From Actinobacillus genomosp. 1 (lineage in GTDB: Bacteria > Pseudomonadota > Gammaproteobacteria > Enterobacterales > Pasteurellaceae): DNA of 64,000 nt. Location of the stretch: NCBI RefSeq assembly GCF_029774175.1, contig NZ_CP103834.1, positions 196,501 to 260,500 on the forward strand, given 5' to 3'. Below the pieces are notes generated by a model, which was not told where the DNA came from, made no database searches, and worked only from the letters and a program-made list of their open reading frames with translations. The position numbers and the translations under genes were made by a program. Position 1 is the first letter of the stretch. Each line of letters opens with the position of its first letter. Positions 51,241 through 60,131 of the stretch are shown here, piece after piece.

Positions 51241-52128
51241 ATGTTAATTAAATATCTAACTATGCTAACTGTATTGTTAGCTTTACTTTATAACTTTTTA
51301 TCTTTTTCCGATATATTAATTTATTTCGGTATGTTTTTATTCTTTATATCCTTAGTATGTAGAGTTCCACCAAAGAAAAATTCATTCGCTAAACTAGTAG
51401 GTAATTTTTATTTGAGGTCGTTAATTGAAATATGCTTATCTGGAATTACAACTTTAATTCTTTGTATGTGTATTGATGAGATTAATTCTGTAAAATCAGC
51501 AACAGCGATACTTATATCATTATGTCCTCTAATATTTGTTTTATCATATAAATTATATAATACTAAAAATAGTGATATTAACGAGTTTATTCTAAATAAC
51601 ATAGTATTACCCACTTTTATTGTTCTTGGTTATTATTTATATTTTCTCATTCCTAACGATATAATTGACATTACCTCCTTGAGTTCACAATATTTTTCAG
51701 ATTTCTTTCTTGTTGCAATTTCATTTTTATACTTGTTTTTCATTTCTTCTTTACTTTTTTATTTTTTGTTACCGTTTCTAAATTTGGTAAATATGATTAT
51801 AGAAATGTACGAATACAGAAATAAAATAAAAATATATAAAGAAGTAAAGATAAACTGTTTGAACAGTTCCATTTATATAATAACTCCAATTATTGTATTG
51901 ATAATAAGTATTTGTAATTTAATAGATATAAAGGATAGGATAAGAACTACAGAATTTATTAAAGATTCACTCTATAATTTCTTTTATTTAGATATTCCTA
52001 AAATGTGTAATAATCCTTTTATTTACCCTGAAGATAAAATAATATTTATTGATTTGGATACTATTGCTGTTGCCTCAAAGACTTCAAAGTCATATGAGTT
52101 TTGGATATGGAAATGCCAAGTAAAATAG
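51241..52128 (+). CDS. Unknown AT-rich multi-pass membrane protein
   Basis: I do not recognise this protein. It has 295 residues from the ATG at 51241 (another ATG is at 51262); neither start has a ribosome-binding site, and the first lies directly after the pflB terminator. About six or seven hydrophobic segments occupy residues 5-230, with a predicted soluble C-terminal part of about 60 residues (DIPKMCNNPF...YEFWIWKCQVK). Composition is markedly rich in Ile, Leu, Phe, Tyr and Asn, encoded with many A/T-ending codons, unlike the optimised pflB beside it. Its position between pflB and pflA and its base composition suggest acquisition by transfer. It may or may not be expressed. Confidence 0.6.
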   Translation: MLIKYLTMLTVLLALLYNFLSFSDILIYFGMFLFFISLVCRVPPKKNSFAKLVGNFYLRSLIEICLSGITTLILCMCIDEINSVKSATAILISLCPLIFVLSYKLYNTKNSDINEFILNNIVLPTFIVLGYYLYFLIPNDIIDITSLSSQYFSDFFLVAISFLYLFFISSLLFYFLLPFLNLVNMIIEMYEYRNKIKIYKEVKINCLNSSIYIITPIIVLIISICNLIDIKDRIRTTEFIKDSLYNFFYLDIPKMCNNPFIYPEDKIIFIDLDTIAVASKTSKSYEFWIWKCQVK

Positions 52129-52220
52129 TAAAAATTTCGTGAAATTCAGCTACTTATAGCTTGATTTCTGCTAAAATATTTACAATTGAAATTCTTAAAT
52201 TTATTCATTAAGGAAGTTTT

Positions 52221-52958
52221 ATGACTTTTGCTCGCTACCACTCATACGAATCTTGCGGCACGGTTGATGGTCCGGGAATCCGCTTTATTCTGTTTTTACA
52301 AGGCTGTTTGATGCGTTGCAAATACTGCCATAACCGTGATACGTGGGATCTTGACGGCGGTAAAGAAATCAGTGTCGAAGATCTGATGAAAGAAGTGGTA
52401 ACCTACAAGCACTTTATGAAAGCAACCGGTGGCGGTGTGACCGCATCTGGTGGTGAAGCCGTATTGCAGATGGAATTTGTAAGAGATTGGTTTAGAGCCT
52501 GTAAAGCGGAAGGCATTGATACTTGTTTAGATACCAACGGATTCGTACGCCATTATAGCCCGGTCGTTGATGAAATGCTTGAAGTGACCGATTTAGTAAT
52601 GCTTGACTTAAAGCAGCTAAATGATGAAATTCACCAAGATTTAATCGGTGTATCGAATAAACGTACGCTTGATTTTGCTCGTTATTTGCAAAAATTAAAT
52701 AAACGCACTTGGATTCGTTATGTTGTCGTACCGGGTTATACCGATGATGACGATTCCGCACACCGCTTAGGACAATTTATCCAGGGTATGCAAAATATTG
52801 AGAAAGTCGAGTTATTGCCATATCACCGCTTGGGCGCACATAAATGGGAAACACTCGGTTATAAATATGAATTGGAAGGCGTATTACCGCCTCCAAAAGA
52901 AACAATGGATCGTTTAAAAGCGATTATTGAAAGCTATGGACATATCGTCAAATACTAA
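52221..52958 (+). CDS. pflA: Pyruvate formate-lyase activating enzyme
   Basis: A 245-residue radical SAM enzyme that installs the glycyl radical on PflB. The iron-sulfur motif is CLMRCKYC (Cys29, Cys33, Cys36), with the SAM-binding GGG(V)TASGGE after it. GGAAG precedes the ATG. It must have its own promoter or rely on read-through, since pflB ends in a strong terminator and the unknown membrane gene lies between them. Confidence 0.96.
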   Translation: MTFARYHSYESCGTVDGPGIRFILFLQGCLMRCKYCHNRDTWDLDGGKEISVEDLMKEVVTYKHFMKATGGGVTASGGEAVLQMEFVRDWFRACKAEGIDTCLDTNGFVRHYSPVVDEMLEVTDLVMLDLKQLNDEIHQDLIGVSNKRTLDFARYLQKLNKRTWIRYVVVPGYTDDDDSAHRLGQFIQGMQNIEKVELLPYHRLGAHKWETLGYKYELEGVLPPPKETMDRLKAIIESYGHIVKY

Positions 52959-52964
52959 TCATTC

Positions 52965-53020
52965 AGCGGTCGGATTTAGTCTATTTTTGTAAAAAATGCA
53001 CTAATTCCGTCCGCTTTTTA
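52965..53020 (+). terminator. Imperfect uptake-signal hairpin after pflA
   Basis: AGCGGTCGGATTTAG and CTAATTCCGTCCGCT (about 53001-53015) pair with two mismatches around a T-rich loop, followed by TTTTTATTTG. It probably ends pflA transcripts. Confidence 0.5.
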
Positions 53021-53098
53021 TTTGAAGGACTTGATCTTTTCTCGCCTTAGCCTAATCATAATAACACTTTTTGACTAAACAAAAGGAATTAATAAACA

Positions 53099-55132
53099 AT
53101 GTCCAATCCTCTTTTAAATTACACTGGTTTACCTGCATTTTCACAAATCAAACCGGAGCATATCCAACCTGCAGTAGAAGCAGTGATTAAAGAATGTCGC
53201 GATACTATTGAACAAGTTGCTCAAATCGAAAATCCGACTTGGGAAAATTTCTACATGCCGCAAGCCATTGCCGGTGATAAATTTGCGCGTGCATGGTCGC
53301 CTATCGGTCATCTAAACGGGGTAAAAAACTCGCCGGAACTACGTGAAGCTTATCAGGCTTGCTTACCGCTACTTTCCGAATACAGTACTTGGGCGGGACA
53401 ACACCAAGGCTTATATCAAGGCTATGTAAAACTTAAAAACTCACCGGAGTTTGAGAGCTATTCGCTTGCACAGAAAAAAGCGATTGAAAACAGTCTACGT
53501 GATTTCGAACTTTCAGGGATTTCATTACCCGCAGATAAACAAAAACGTTATGGCGGAGTGTCTGCCCGTTTATCTGAACTCAGCTCGCAATTCAGTAATA
53601 ATGTCCTTGATGCCACAATGGGCTGGGATATCGTGATCACAGACGAAGCACAGCTTCAAGGCTTGCCTGAATCCGCCTTAGAAGCGGCAAAACTTTCTGC
53701 GGAAAGCAAAGGTAAAAAAGGTTACCGCTTTACTTTAGAATTCCCAAGTTACTATCCGGTACTGACTTACTGCGAAAACCGTGAACTACGTGCGGCAATT
53801 TATAAAGAGTATGCAACCCGTGCTTCTGATCAAGGCTCAAATGCAGGCAAATGGGATAACTCAGCAAATATCGATGAGAAACTTAAATTACGCTTAGAAA
53901 TGGCGCAATTATTAGGTTTTGAAACTTATGCTGATCTTTCTCTTGCTACCAAAATGGCGGAGAACCCGCAACAAGTTGTCGATTTCTTAGAAGATTTAGC
54001 CAAACGTTCAAAAGCACAAGGTGAAAAAGAATTAGCGGAACTACACGCCTTTGTTGAACAAGAATACGGCGTAACCGAACTTCAGCCGTGGGATATTGCA
54101 TTCTATAGTGAAAAGCAAAAACAAGCGTTATATGCAATCAATGATGAAGAACTTCGCCCTTATTTCCCGGAAGATCGCGTACTTTCAGGCTTATTTGAAT
54201 TAATGAAACGTATTTTCGGCTTACGAATCGAAGAAAAATTCGGTATTGATACTTGGCACGAAGACGTGCGTTTCTTCCAAATTTACGATGAGCAAAACGA
54301 AGAACGCGGTGCATTCTATTTAGATTTATACGCACGTGAAAATAAACGTGGCGGTGCGTGGATGGACGATTGTATCAACCAAAAACGTTTAGCGGACGGA
54401 TCATTACAAAAACCGGTAGCATACTTAACTTGTAACTTTAATAAACCGATTGGCGATAAGCCGGCACTCTTTACACATGACGAAGTCACTACGTTATTCC
54501 ATGAGTTCGGTCACGGTATCCATCATATGCTAACCCAAATTGATGTCGGTGATGTTGCGGGGATCAACGGTGTGCCATGGGATGCGGTGGAATTACCGAG
54601 CCAATTCTTAGAAAACTGGTGTTGGGAAGCGGAAGCACTTGAATTTATTTCGGGGCATTATCAAACCGGCGAACCGTTACCGAAAGATAAATTAACCCAG
54701 TTACTCAAGGCGAAAAACTTCCAAGCGGCAATGTTTGTATTAAGACAATTAGAGTTCGGTTTATTCGATTTCCGTTTGCATTTGGCACAACCTCGTGAAG
54801 GCTTGGTGTTAGATACCTTAAAAGCAGTAAAAGCGGATGTTGCTGTGGTTCGCACACCTGAATGGGTGCGTACCCCACATAGCTTTAGCCATATTTTCGC
54901 AGGTGGCTATGCCGCAGGTTATTACAGTTACTTATGGGCGGAAGTATTATCAGCGGATGCCTTTGCAAAATTTGAAGAGGACGGTATTTTCAACCGAGCG
55001 ACAGGTCAATCTTATTTAGATAATATTCTGACGCGTGGCGGTTCGGAAGAACCGATGGTATTGTTTGAACGTTTCCGTGGTCGTAAACCAACCTTAGACG
55101 CATTATTACGTCATAAGGGTATTGCGAATTAG
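53099..55132 (+). CDS. prlC: Oligopeptidase A
   Basis: Cytosolic zinc metallopeptidase (M3 family) that degrades short peptides, including cleaved signal peptides. 677 residues; zinc motif HEFGHGIHH from residue 468, with the third ligand in the following helix region. The N-terminal phrase NPLLNYTGLPAFSQIKPEHIQPAV is the normal OpdA start (shortened). AAAGGAATT precedes the ATG. Monocistronic. Confidence 0.96.
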   Translation: MSNPLLNYTGLPAFSQIKPEHIQPAVEAVIKECRDTIEQVAQIENPTWENFYMPQAIAGDKFARAWSPIGHLNGVKNSPELREAYQACLPLLSEYSTWAGQHQGLYQGYVKLKNSPEFESYSLAQKKAIENSLRDFELSGISLPADKQKRYGGVSARLSELSSQFSNNVLDATMGWDIVITDEAQLQGLPESALEAAKLSAESKGKKGYRFTLEFPSYYPVLTYCENRELRAAIYKEYATRASDQGSNAGKWDNSANIDEKLKLRLEMAQLLGFETYADLSLATKMAENPQQVVDFLEDLAKRSKAQGEKELAELHAFVEQEYGVTELQPWDIAFYSEKQKQALYAINDEELRPYFPEDRVLSGLFELMKRIFGLRIEEKFGIDTWHEDVRFFQIYDEQNEERGAFYLDLYARENKRGGAWMDDCINQKRLADGSLQKPVAYLTCNFNKPIGDKPALFTHDEVTTLFHEFGHGIHHMLTQIDVGDVAGINGVPWDAVELPSQFLENWCWEAEALEFISGHYQTGEPLPKDKLTQLLKAKNFQAAMFVLRQLEFGLFDFRLHLAQPREGLVLDTLKAVKADVAVVRTPEWVRTPHSFSHIFAGGYAAGYYSYLWAEVLSADAFAKFEEDGIFNRATGQSYLDNILTRGGSEEPMVLFERFRGRKPTLDALLRHKGIAN

Positions 55133-55242
55133 TTACTACTACTCATTTTAGAAAATTTTGCGATCTCGATCGAAAACTTAGGAAAATTGGCTATCCAAAT
55201 CTTTAACTTTAATTATTCTCCTGCAGTTATTTGGAGATAATT

Positions 55243-55473
55243 ATGCTTAGTGTATTTCAAAAGCCATTTCATAAAGAAAGTTTAGATTCATGGTGTAAAA
55301 CCTTTGATGATATTAGTAAAATTTCTATATTAACGATACCTGTTGTACTATATAGCTCAAATAGTATATTTTATAAAATATCGAGTACTATCTTATTACT
55401 TATCTGCACTTATTCTTTAGTTTATAGTGCAGATTTTATAAGAAAGAACAAAGAAAATTTAACAAAGGAGTAA
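55243..55473 (+). CDS. Small unknown membrane protein (76 aa)
   Basis: Not recognised. The ATG at 55243 has TTGGAG about 8 bases upstream. The 76-residue product has a polar, partly charged N-terminus (MLSVFQKPFHKESLDSWC), two adjacent hydrophobic segments (about residues 27-44 and 47-64) and a basic C-terminus (RKNKENLTKE), suggesting a hairpin in the inner membrane with both ends in the cytoplasm. AT-rich codons. It is followed after 3 bases by a second tiny gene with an excellent ribosome site, so the two form a cassette. Confidence 0.65.
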   Translation: MLSVFQKPFHKESLDSWCKTFDDISKISILTIPVVLYSSNSIFYKISSTILLLICTYSLVYSADFIRKNKENLTKE

Positions 55474-55476
55474 ATT

Positions 55477-55566
55477 ATGTGGATGACAATTGGGATAGGC
55501 ATAGTCACACTTCTCGCAATATCAGTAGCTATTTCACTGAAATTAAGCGTAAAAGAACAACATTAA
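55477..55566 (+). CDS. Very small single-helix membrane protein (29 aa)
   Basis: ATG at 55477 is preceded by AAAGGAG at a 6-base spacing, a near-ideal ribosome site, and starts 3 bases after the stop of the 76-residue gene. The 29 codons encode MWMTIGIGIVTLLAISVAIS, a hydrophobic helix, and a short basic tail ending VKEQH. Size and layout are those of single-span small membrane proteins that modify larger complexes, but I find no match to a known one (such as CydX). It ends 25 bp before a strong terminator. Confidence 0.6.
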   Translation: MWMTIGIGIVTLLAISVAISLKLSVKEQH

Positions 55567-55590
55567 TTTTCTAGCATAGTAAGCGTATTA

Positions 55591-55645
55591 AAGCGGTCAA
55601 ATTTGCAAAAAATTTTGCAAATTTGACCGCTTATCTTTTTTTTAT
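55591..55645 (+). terminator. Perfect 20-bp uptake-signal inverted repeat terminator
   Basis: The arm AAGCGGTCAAATTTGCAAAA (55591-55610) and its exact complement (55613-55632) are separated by only two bases, then ATCT8. Both core and extended uptake-signal parts are conserved in both arms. It terminates the small-protein cassette and could also work in reverse. Confidence 0.88.
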
Positions 55646-55695
55646 CAACTAAATCGCTATAATCTTGATAAATCAAATAATTAAGAGAAAACGCA

Positions 55696-56853
55696 ATGTC
55701 TTTAGATCTATCCAATATCCGCCAACAAATCACCCAACTTGACCGCCATTTACTGAAATTACTTGCCGAACGTCATCGGCTTGCTTTTGATGTTGTTCGT
55801 AGCAAAGAAATCACACAAAAACCGCTACGTGATATCGAACGAGAAAAAGCGCTATTACAAGCACTAGTAAGCCATGCCGAAGCGGAAAATTACCAATTAG
55901 ATCCGCAATATGTCACACAAATTTTCCAACGTATTATCGAAGATTCCGTGTTGACTCAGCAAAATTATCTGCAAAATAAATTAAACGAGCAAAAAGAACA
56001 AAATGTATCGATTGCCTTTTTAGGTATGCGTGGTTCTTATTCCAATATGGCGTCCCGTCAATTTGCTAAAAAATATCAAGGTTCTTTAATTGAATTGAGT
56101 TGTGATTCGTTCCAACAAGTGTTTGATAAGGTGAGTGAAGGTGAAGCCGAATTTGGTGTGCTTCCGCTTGAAAACACCACTTCAGGTTCAATCAATGACG
56201 TATATGATTTACTACAACATACCGATTTAGCGGTGGTCGGTGAATTGGCTTATCCGATCAAGCACTGCGTACTGGCAAACGGTAATATAGATCTTGCTGA
56301 AATTGATACCTTGTACAGTCACCCACAAGTGATTCAACAATGCAGCCAATTTATTCAAAGCCTGAATAAAGTCCATATCAAGTATTGCGAAAGCAGCTCA
56401 CACGCAATGCAGATGGTCGCTCGCTTAAATAAGCCGAATATCGTCGCATTAGGCAATGAGGACGGCGGTAAACTCTACGGTTTAACCAATATCAAAACCG
56501 ATATTGCCAACCAACAAAACAATATCACACGTTTTATCGTGGTAGCGAAACAAGCGATTAACGTTTCGCCACAAGTACAAACAAAAACGTTATTACTGAT
56601 GACCACTTCTCAACAAGCCGGTGCATTAGTGGATGCGTTAATGGTCTTTAAACAACATCAAATCCGAATGACCAAATTGGAATCTCGCCCGATTTACGGT
56701 AAACCTTGGGAAGAAATGTTCTATGTGGAACTAGAAGCAAATACGCATGCTGAAAATACCCAACAGGCGTTAAAAGCTTTAGAAGATGTAACAAGCTATG
56801 TCAAAGTATTAGGTTGTTACCCAAGTGAAATTATTGAGCCGGTAAAACTATAA
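55696..56853 (+). CDS. pheA: P-protein: chorismate mutase / prephenate dehydratase
   Basis: Bifunctional enzyme of phenylalanine synthesis, 385 residues. Residues 1-90 are the AroQ chorismate mutase (IRQQITQLDRHLLKLLAERHRL, shortened). The dehydratase domain from about 105 contains VLPLENTTSGSINDVYD and the TRF motif (NNITRFIVV). The C-terminal ACT domain for phenylalanine feedback has KLESRPIYGKPWEE. I see no phenylalanine-rich leader peptide in the short upstream gap, so the enteric pheL attenuator is absent. Confidence 0.97.
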   Translation: MSLDLSNIRQQITQLDRHLLKLLAERHRLAFDVVRSKEITQKPLRDIEREKALLQALVSHAEAENYQLDPQYVTQIFQRIIEDSVLTQQNYLQNKLNEQKEQNVSIAFLGMRGSYSNMASRQFAKKYQGSLIELSCDSFQQVFDKVSEGEAEFGVLPLENTTSGSINDVYDLLQHTDLAVVGELAYPIKHCVLANGNIDLAEIDTLYSHPQVIQQCSQFIQSLNKVHIKYCESSSHAMQMVARLNKPNIVALGNEDGGKLYGLTNIKTDIANQQNNITRFIVVAKQAINVSPQVQTKTLLLMTTSQQAGALVDALMVFKQHQIRMTKLESRPIYGKPWEEMFYVELEANTHAENTQQALKALEDVTSYVKVLGCYPSEIIEPVKL

Positions 56854-56888
56854 CAAGCGGTTAAATTTTAAGATTTTTTTGCAAAACC

Positions 56889-56928
56889 CCAAAGGGCAAT
56901 AGATAATAAGCTATTGTCCTTTCTTTTT
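56889..56928 (+). terminator. Rho-independent terminator of pheA
   Basis: AAAGGGCAATAG and CTATTGTCCTTT pair (one G-T) around ATAATAAG, followed by CTTTTTTATT. It ends about 10 bp before the priA start codon. Confidence 0.85.
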
Positions 56929-56936
56929 TATTGATT

Positions 56937-59153
56937 ATGTCGAAGCTAGTTAGAGTGGCATTGCCTGTGCCGTTACATCGTTATTTTGATTATTTACTGC
57001 CGCCGTTTTTGTCGGCAGTCAAAGGCGTGCGTGTTGAAGTGCCTTTCGGTAATCAAACGAAAATCGGCGTGGTGGTAGATTTCCCTGAAACAAGCGATGT
57101 GCCTGAAGATAAGCTCAAACCGATTAAAGCAGTATTAGATTTAGAACCGATCTTTGACGAGGAAATTTGGACATTGATCCGTTGGGCGGCTCGTTATTAT
57201 CACGCTCCTATCGGTGAAGTGGCGATCAATGCTTTGCCGGTGAAATTGCGCAATGGTGATAGCACCGAAAGATCGCAACCGGATTATTTTGTAGTTACTG
57301 AGACCGGGCGGGCGGCATTGCTCTCGGGTGAGAACAAGAGGGCAAAAAAACAACAAGATTTACTGGCGGAACTGGCAGAAATTGCAAATTTTTTTGAAAA
57401 ACCGACCGCTTGTAGTCAATCGGCTTGGAAAGGGCTATTGGAGAAAAACTATATCGAACCGGTTAATGTGCCGTTTGAGCCGCAACATTGGCAAAAAAAA
57501 TTGCAAAATCGACCGCTTGTAAACTTGCATAATCGACTGGTATTAAATAAACAGCAAACCTTAGTCGTTAGCCGCTTAACAGTACAAAACGGTTTTGAAG
57601 CTTTTTTATTAAATGGCGTAACCGGTTCGGGCAAAACCGAAGTGTATCTGCAAGTGATTGAAGAGGTGTTAAAGCGAGGCGAGCAAGTGTTGGTGTTAGT
57701 GCCGGAAATCGGACTGACCCCGCAAACGGTACAACGCTTTAAAGCCCGTTTTAATGTTGAAATTGACGTGCTGCATTCGAATATGAATGAAACCGAACGC
57801 TTGAATGCTTGGTTGCGAGCAAAAAACGGTGAAAGTGCGATTATCATCGGTACTCGTTCGGCATTGTTTAGCCAGTTTGAGAAATTGGGCTTAATCATTA
57901 TTGATGAAGAGCATGATAGTTCTTTCAAACAACAAGACGGCTGGCGTTATCACGCGAGAGATCTGGCGATTTTACGGGCAAAAAATTTACATATTCCGAT
58001 CATTTTAGGATCTGCAACGCCAAGTTTAGAAAGCGTGCAAAATGCTCAAAACGGCAAGTTTATCGAACTATCTTTAACTGCCCGTGCCGGTAATGCTCAA
58101 CAGGCGAAACAGCAACTGATTGATTTAAAAACACAGCGTATTACCGCCGGACTTTCCGATCGCTTATTAGCGATGATGAAACAGCATTTGGAACAAGGAA
58201 ATCAGGTAATGTTGTTTTTAAATCGTCGCGGCTTTGCGCCGGTTTTGCTCTGCCATGAGTGTGGCTGGATATGTGAATGTGACGCTTGTGAAAAGCCTTA
58301 CACTTATCATCAGAAACAAAAAATCTTGCGTTGTCATCACTGTTCTTCGCAGCGGGTGATTCCTCGCCAGTGCGGACATTGCGGCTCAACCAATCTGATT
58401 ACGACCGGAGTGGGGACGGAACAGTTGGAGCAAGTGTTAAGTGAGCAGTTTCCAACTTACCAAATTAGCCGTATCGACCGAGATTCCACCGCTCGTAAAG
58501 GGGCATTGGAAAATCACTTAAATGATATCCGAGAAGGCAAAAGCCAAATTTTGATCGGCACGCAAATGTTAGCGAAGGGACACCATTTTCCGAATGTTAC
58601 ATTGGTAGCGATTGTGAATGTAGATTCGGCACTATTTTCCACCGACTTCCGCGCGGAAGAACGTTTGGCGCAGCTTTATGTACAAGTAGCGGGGCGTGCC
58701 GGACGAGCGGAAAAGCAGGGCGAAGTGGTATTACAAACGCATTATCCGGAACATCCGTTGCTCAAGACTTTGTTAGAACAAGGTTATTTAGCGTTTGCAC
58801 AAGAAGCGTTAAAAATGCGTAAAGTGATGGGCTTGCCGCCGTTTGCTGCGCAAGTGTTGTTACGAGCAACCGGTAAAGACAATCAGCAAGTAGTAAATCT
58901 TTTGCAAAATTTGACCGCTTACTTCCAGCAAAAAAGCACGGAACTCGGTTTACAGGATATTCAAATTCTACCTCCTTTTTCTGCACCGATGGCAAAAAAA
59001 GCGGGGCATTACCGCTGGCTTTTATTAATTCAACATCGCTCAAGAGGCGTATTACAACAGTTGATCGATCAATTTGATTCGGATAAAGCCAATTTAGGCT
59101 TACAAACCAATATTCGTTTAACCTTAGATATTGATCCGCAAGAAATCGGCTAA
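56937..59153 (+). CDS. priA: Primosomal replication restart helicase PriA
   Basis: A 738-residue 3'-5' helicase that reloads the replisome at stalled forks. The ATG at 56937 gives MSKLVRVALPVPLHRYFDYLLP, the family start. Walker A is GVTGSGKT (227-234), the DEAH-type box is DEEH (from 323), and the zinc-binding region has eight cysteines in the pattern CHECGWICECDAC...CHHC...CGHC. The ATG has no Shine-Dalgarno sequence and lies immediately after the pheA terminator's T-run. Two exact uptake signals lie in the coding region (57404-57413, 57511-57520). Confidence 0.96.
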   Translation: MSKLVRVALPVPLHRYFDYLLPPFLSAVKGVRVEVPFGNQTKIGVVVDFPETSDVPEDKLKPIKAVLDLEPIFDEEIWTLIRWAARYYHAPIGEVAINALPVKLRNGDSTERSQPDYFVVTETGRAALLSGENKRAKKQQDLLAELAEIANFFEKPTACSQSAWKGLLEKNYIEPVNVPFEPQHWQKKLQNRPLVNLHNRLVLNKQQTLVVSRLTVQNGFEAFLLNGVTGSGKTEVYLQVIEEVLKRGEQVLVLVPEIGLTPQTVQRFKARFNVEIDVLHSNMNETERLNAWLRAKNGESAIIIGTRSALFSQFEKLGLIIIDEEHDSSFKQQDGWRYHARDLAILRAKNLHIPIILGSATPSLESVQNAQNGKFIELSLTARAGNAQQAKQQLIDLKTQRITAGLSDRLLAMMKQHLEQGNQVMLFLNRRGFAPVLLCHECGWICECDACEKPYTYHQKQKILRCHHCSSQRVIPRQCGHCGSTNLITTGVGTEQLEQVLSEQFPTYQISRIDRDSTARKGALENHLNDIREGKSQILIGTQMLAKGHHFPNVTLVAIVNVDSALFSTDFRAEERLAQLYVQVAGRAGRAEKQGEVVLQTHYPEHPLLKTLLEQGYLAFAQEALKMRKVMGLPPFAAQVLLRATGKDNQQVVNLLQNLTAYFQQKSTELGLQDIQILPPFSAPMAKKAGHYRWLLLIQHRSRGVLQQLIDQFDSDKANLGLQTNIRLTLDIDPQEIG

Positions 59154-59168
59154 CAGCGAATTCATACG

Positions 59169-59223
59169 ACAAGCGGTCTGATTTTCCAAATTTTTTGCAA
59201 AAATAACGAAAATCAGACCGCTT
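59169..59223. terminator. Uptake-signal inverted repeat between priA and the elyC-like gene
   Basis: AAGCGGTCTGATTTT (59171-59185) and AAAATCAGACCGCTT (59209-59223) are perfect 15-bp arms between convergent genes. The left copy is an exact ACAAGCGGTC. The loop contains the TTTTTTGCAAAAA extension. Confidence 0.65.
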
Positions 59224-59234
59224 AATAATATATG

Positions 59235-59975
59235 TTATTTTTCTTTCCAATAGCCTAGCCATTCTTTTAAAGAAAGCATTATGCTGTCCATTGCACCGGA
59301 TTGTGGAATAAAATAGGCAAAATTAATGTATTCTTTTGGGGTTACGCCGTGTCCGATACTCGCCGGAAGCACTTCAAAACCTTGTTTTTCAAATAACATT
59401 TTGGCACGCTTCATATGCCATTGATTCGTGACCAAGATAATCTTATTAATACCGTCTTTTGCTAATAGCTCACGTGAAAACTGGGCATTTTCTTTGGTGG
59501 TTTTGGCTTTTTCTTCCAGCCATTGGGTCGGTACGCCGAAGAAATACTGAAACTCGTTCGCCATGGTTTTCGCTTCGGAAGTACCGTTCGGGCTACTGCC
59601 GGTAATCAGCAAAGGTAACTGTGTTTCTTTTTGCAGATAAGCGGCATAACGCATACGTTCTAACGCCTGATTACCTACTGCAATTTGATTATAAATTTCT
59701 TTGCTATCCCGAACGCCACCGCCAAGTACCACAATCGCTTGCGCTTTTTTATAATCATCTAAAGACAAATTATCTTCGGTAACGAGAGAATCGGTTAATT
59801 TGGTAGCGACATAAGGCGTACTGAACAGATAAAGCGAACCGATCCCCAAAAAAGCCAAACCATAACTGATTTTTTTGAAATTTAGCCAATAAAAAATTAA
59901 GGAAAAAAGCCAAAGTACGGCGATATTAAAGGGAGGAAGTACAATAGCGGTTAGAATTTTGCCGAGATAAAACAT
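59235..59975 (-). CDS. ElyC/YdcF-like DUF218 membrane protein
   Basis: A 246-residue protein. The frame extends to 60032, but the ATG at 59975 follows AGAGG and begins a clean membrane helix. Two N-terminal helices (about 8-28 and 36-55) precede a DUF218 domain with AIVVLGGG, the RMRYAAYLQ and PLLITGSSP segments, and TKENAQFS...ILVTNQWHMKRAKMLFEKQG. Layout matches E. coli ElyC, which affects envelope integrity and peptidoglycan or ECA lipid carrier balance. That may fit the polysaccharide cluster next to it, from which it is divergent. Confidence 0.85.
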   Translation of the reverse strand: MFYLGKILTAIVLPPFNIAVLWLFSLIFYWLNFKKISYGLAFLGIGSLYLFSTPYVATKLTDSLVTEDNLSLDDYKKAQAIVVLGGGVRDSKEIYNQIAVGNQALERMRYAAYLQKETQLPLLITGSSPNGTSEAKTMANEFQYFFGVPTQWLEEKAKTTKENAQFSRELLAKDGINKIILVTNQWHMKRAKMLFEKQGFEVLPASIGHGVTPKEYINFAYFIPQSGAMDSIMLSLKEWLGYWKEK

Positions 59976-60131
59976 AAAAAAGCCTCTAAAAATTTTTGCG
60001 TATTTTGCTTGATTTATTGGTAGAATGCACACTTTATTTTTATTAAGTTTTTGAGTGGAACTTGCCGCTGTTTACCCTGTCCAAATGCCACATTTGCCAG
60101 TAATTCGGTCTTACTCAATAGGCTTTATTTT

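Noticed and set aside
55243..55566. Type II toxin-antitoxin pair
   Set aside because: Two small overlapping genes suggested it, but both products are membrane proteins and neither shows a toxin or DNA-binding antitoxin pattern.
60033..60131. JUMPstart/ops element before the polysaccharide cluster
   Set aside because: The gap was read for the GGCGGTAG ops core recognised by RfaH; it is absent.
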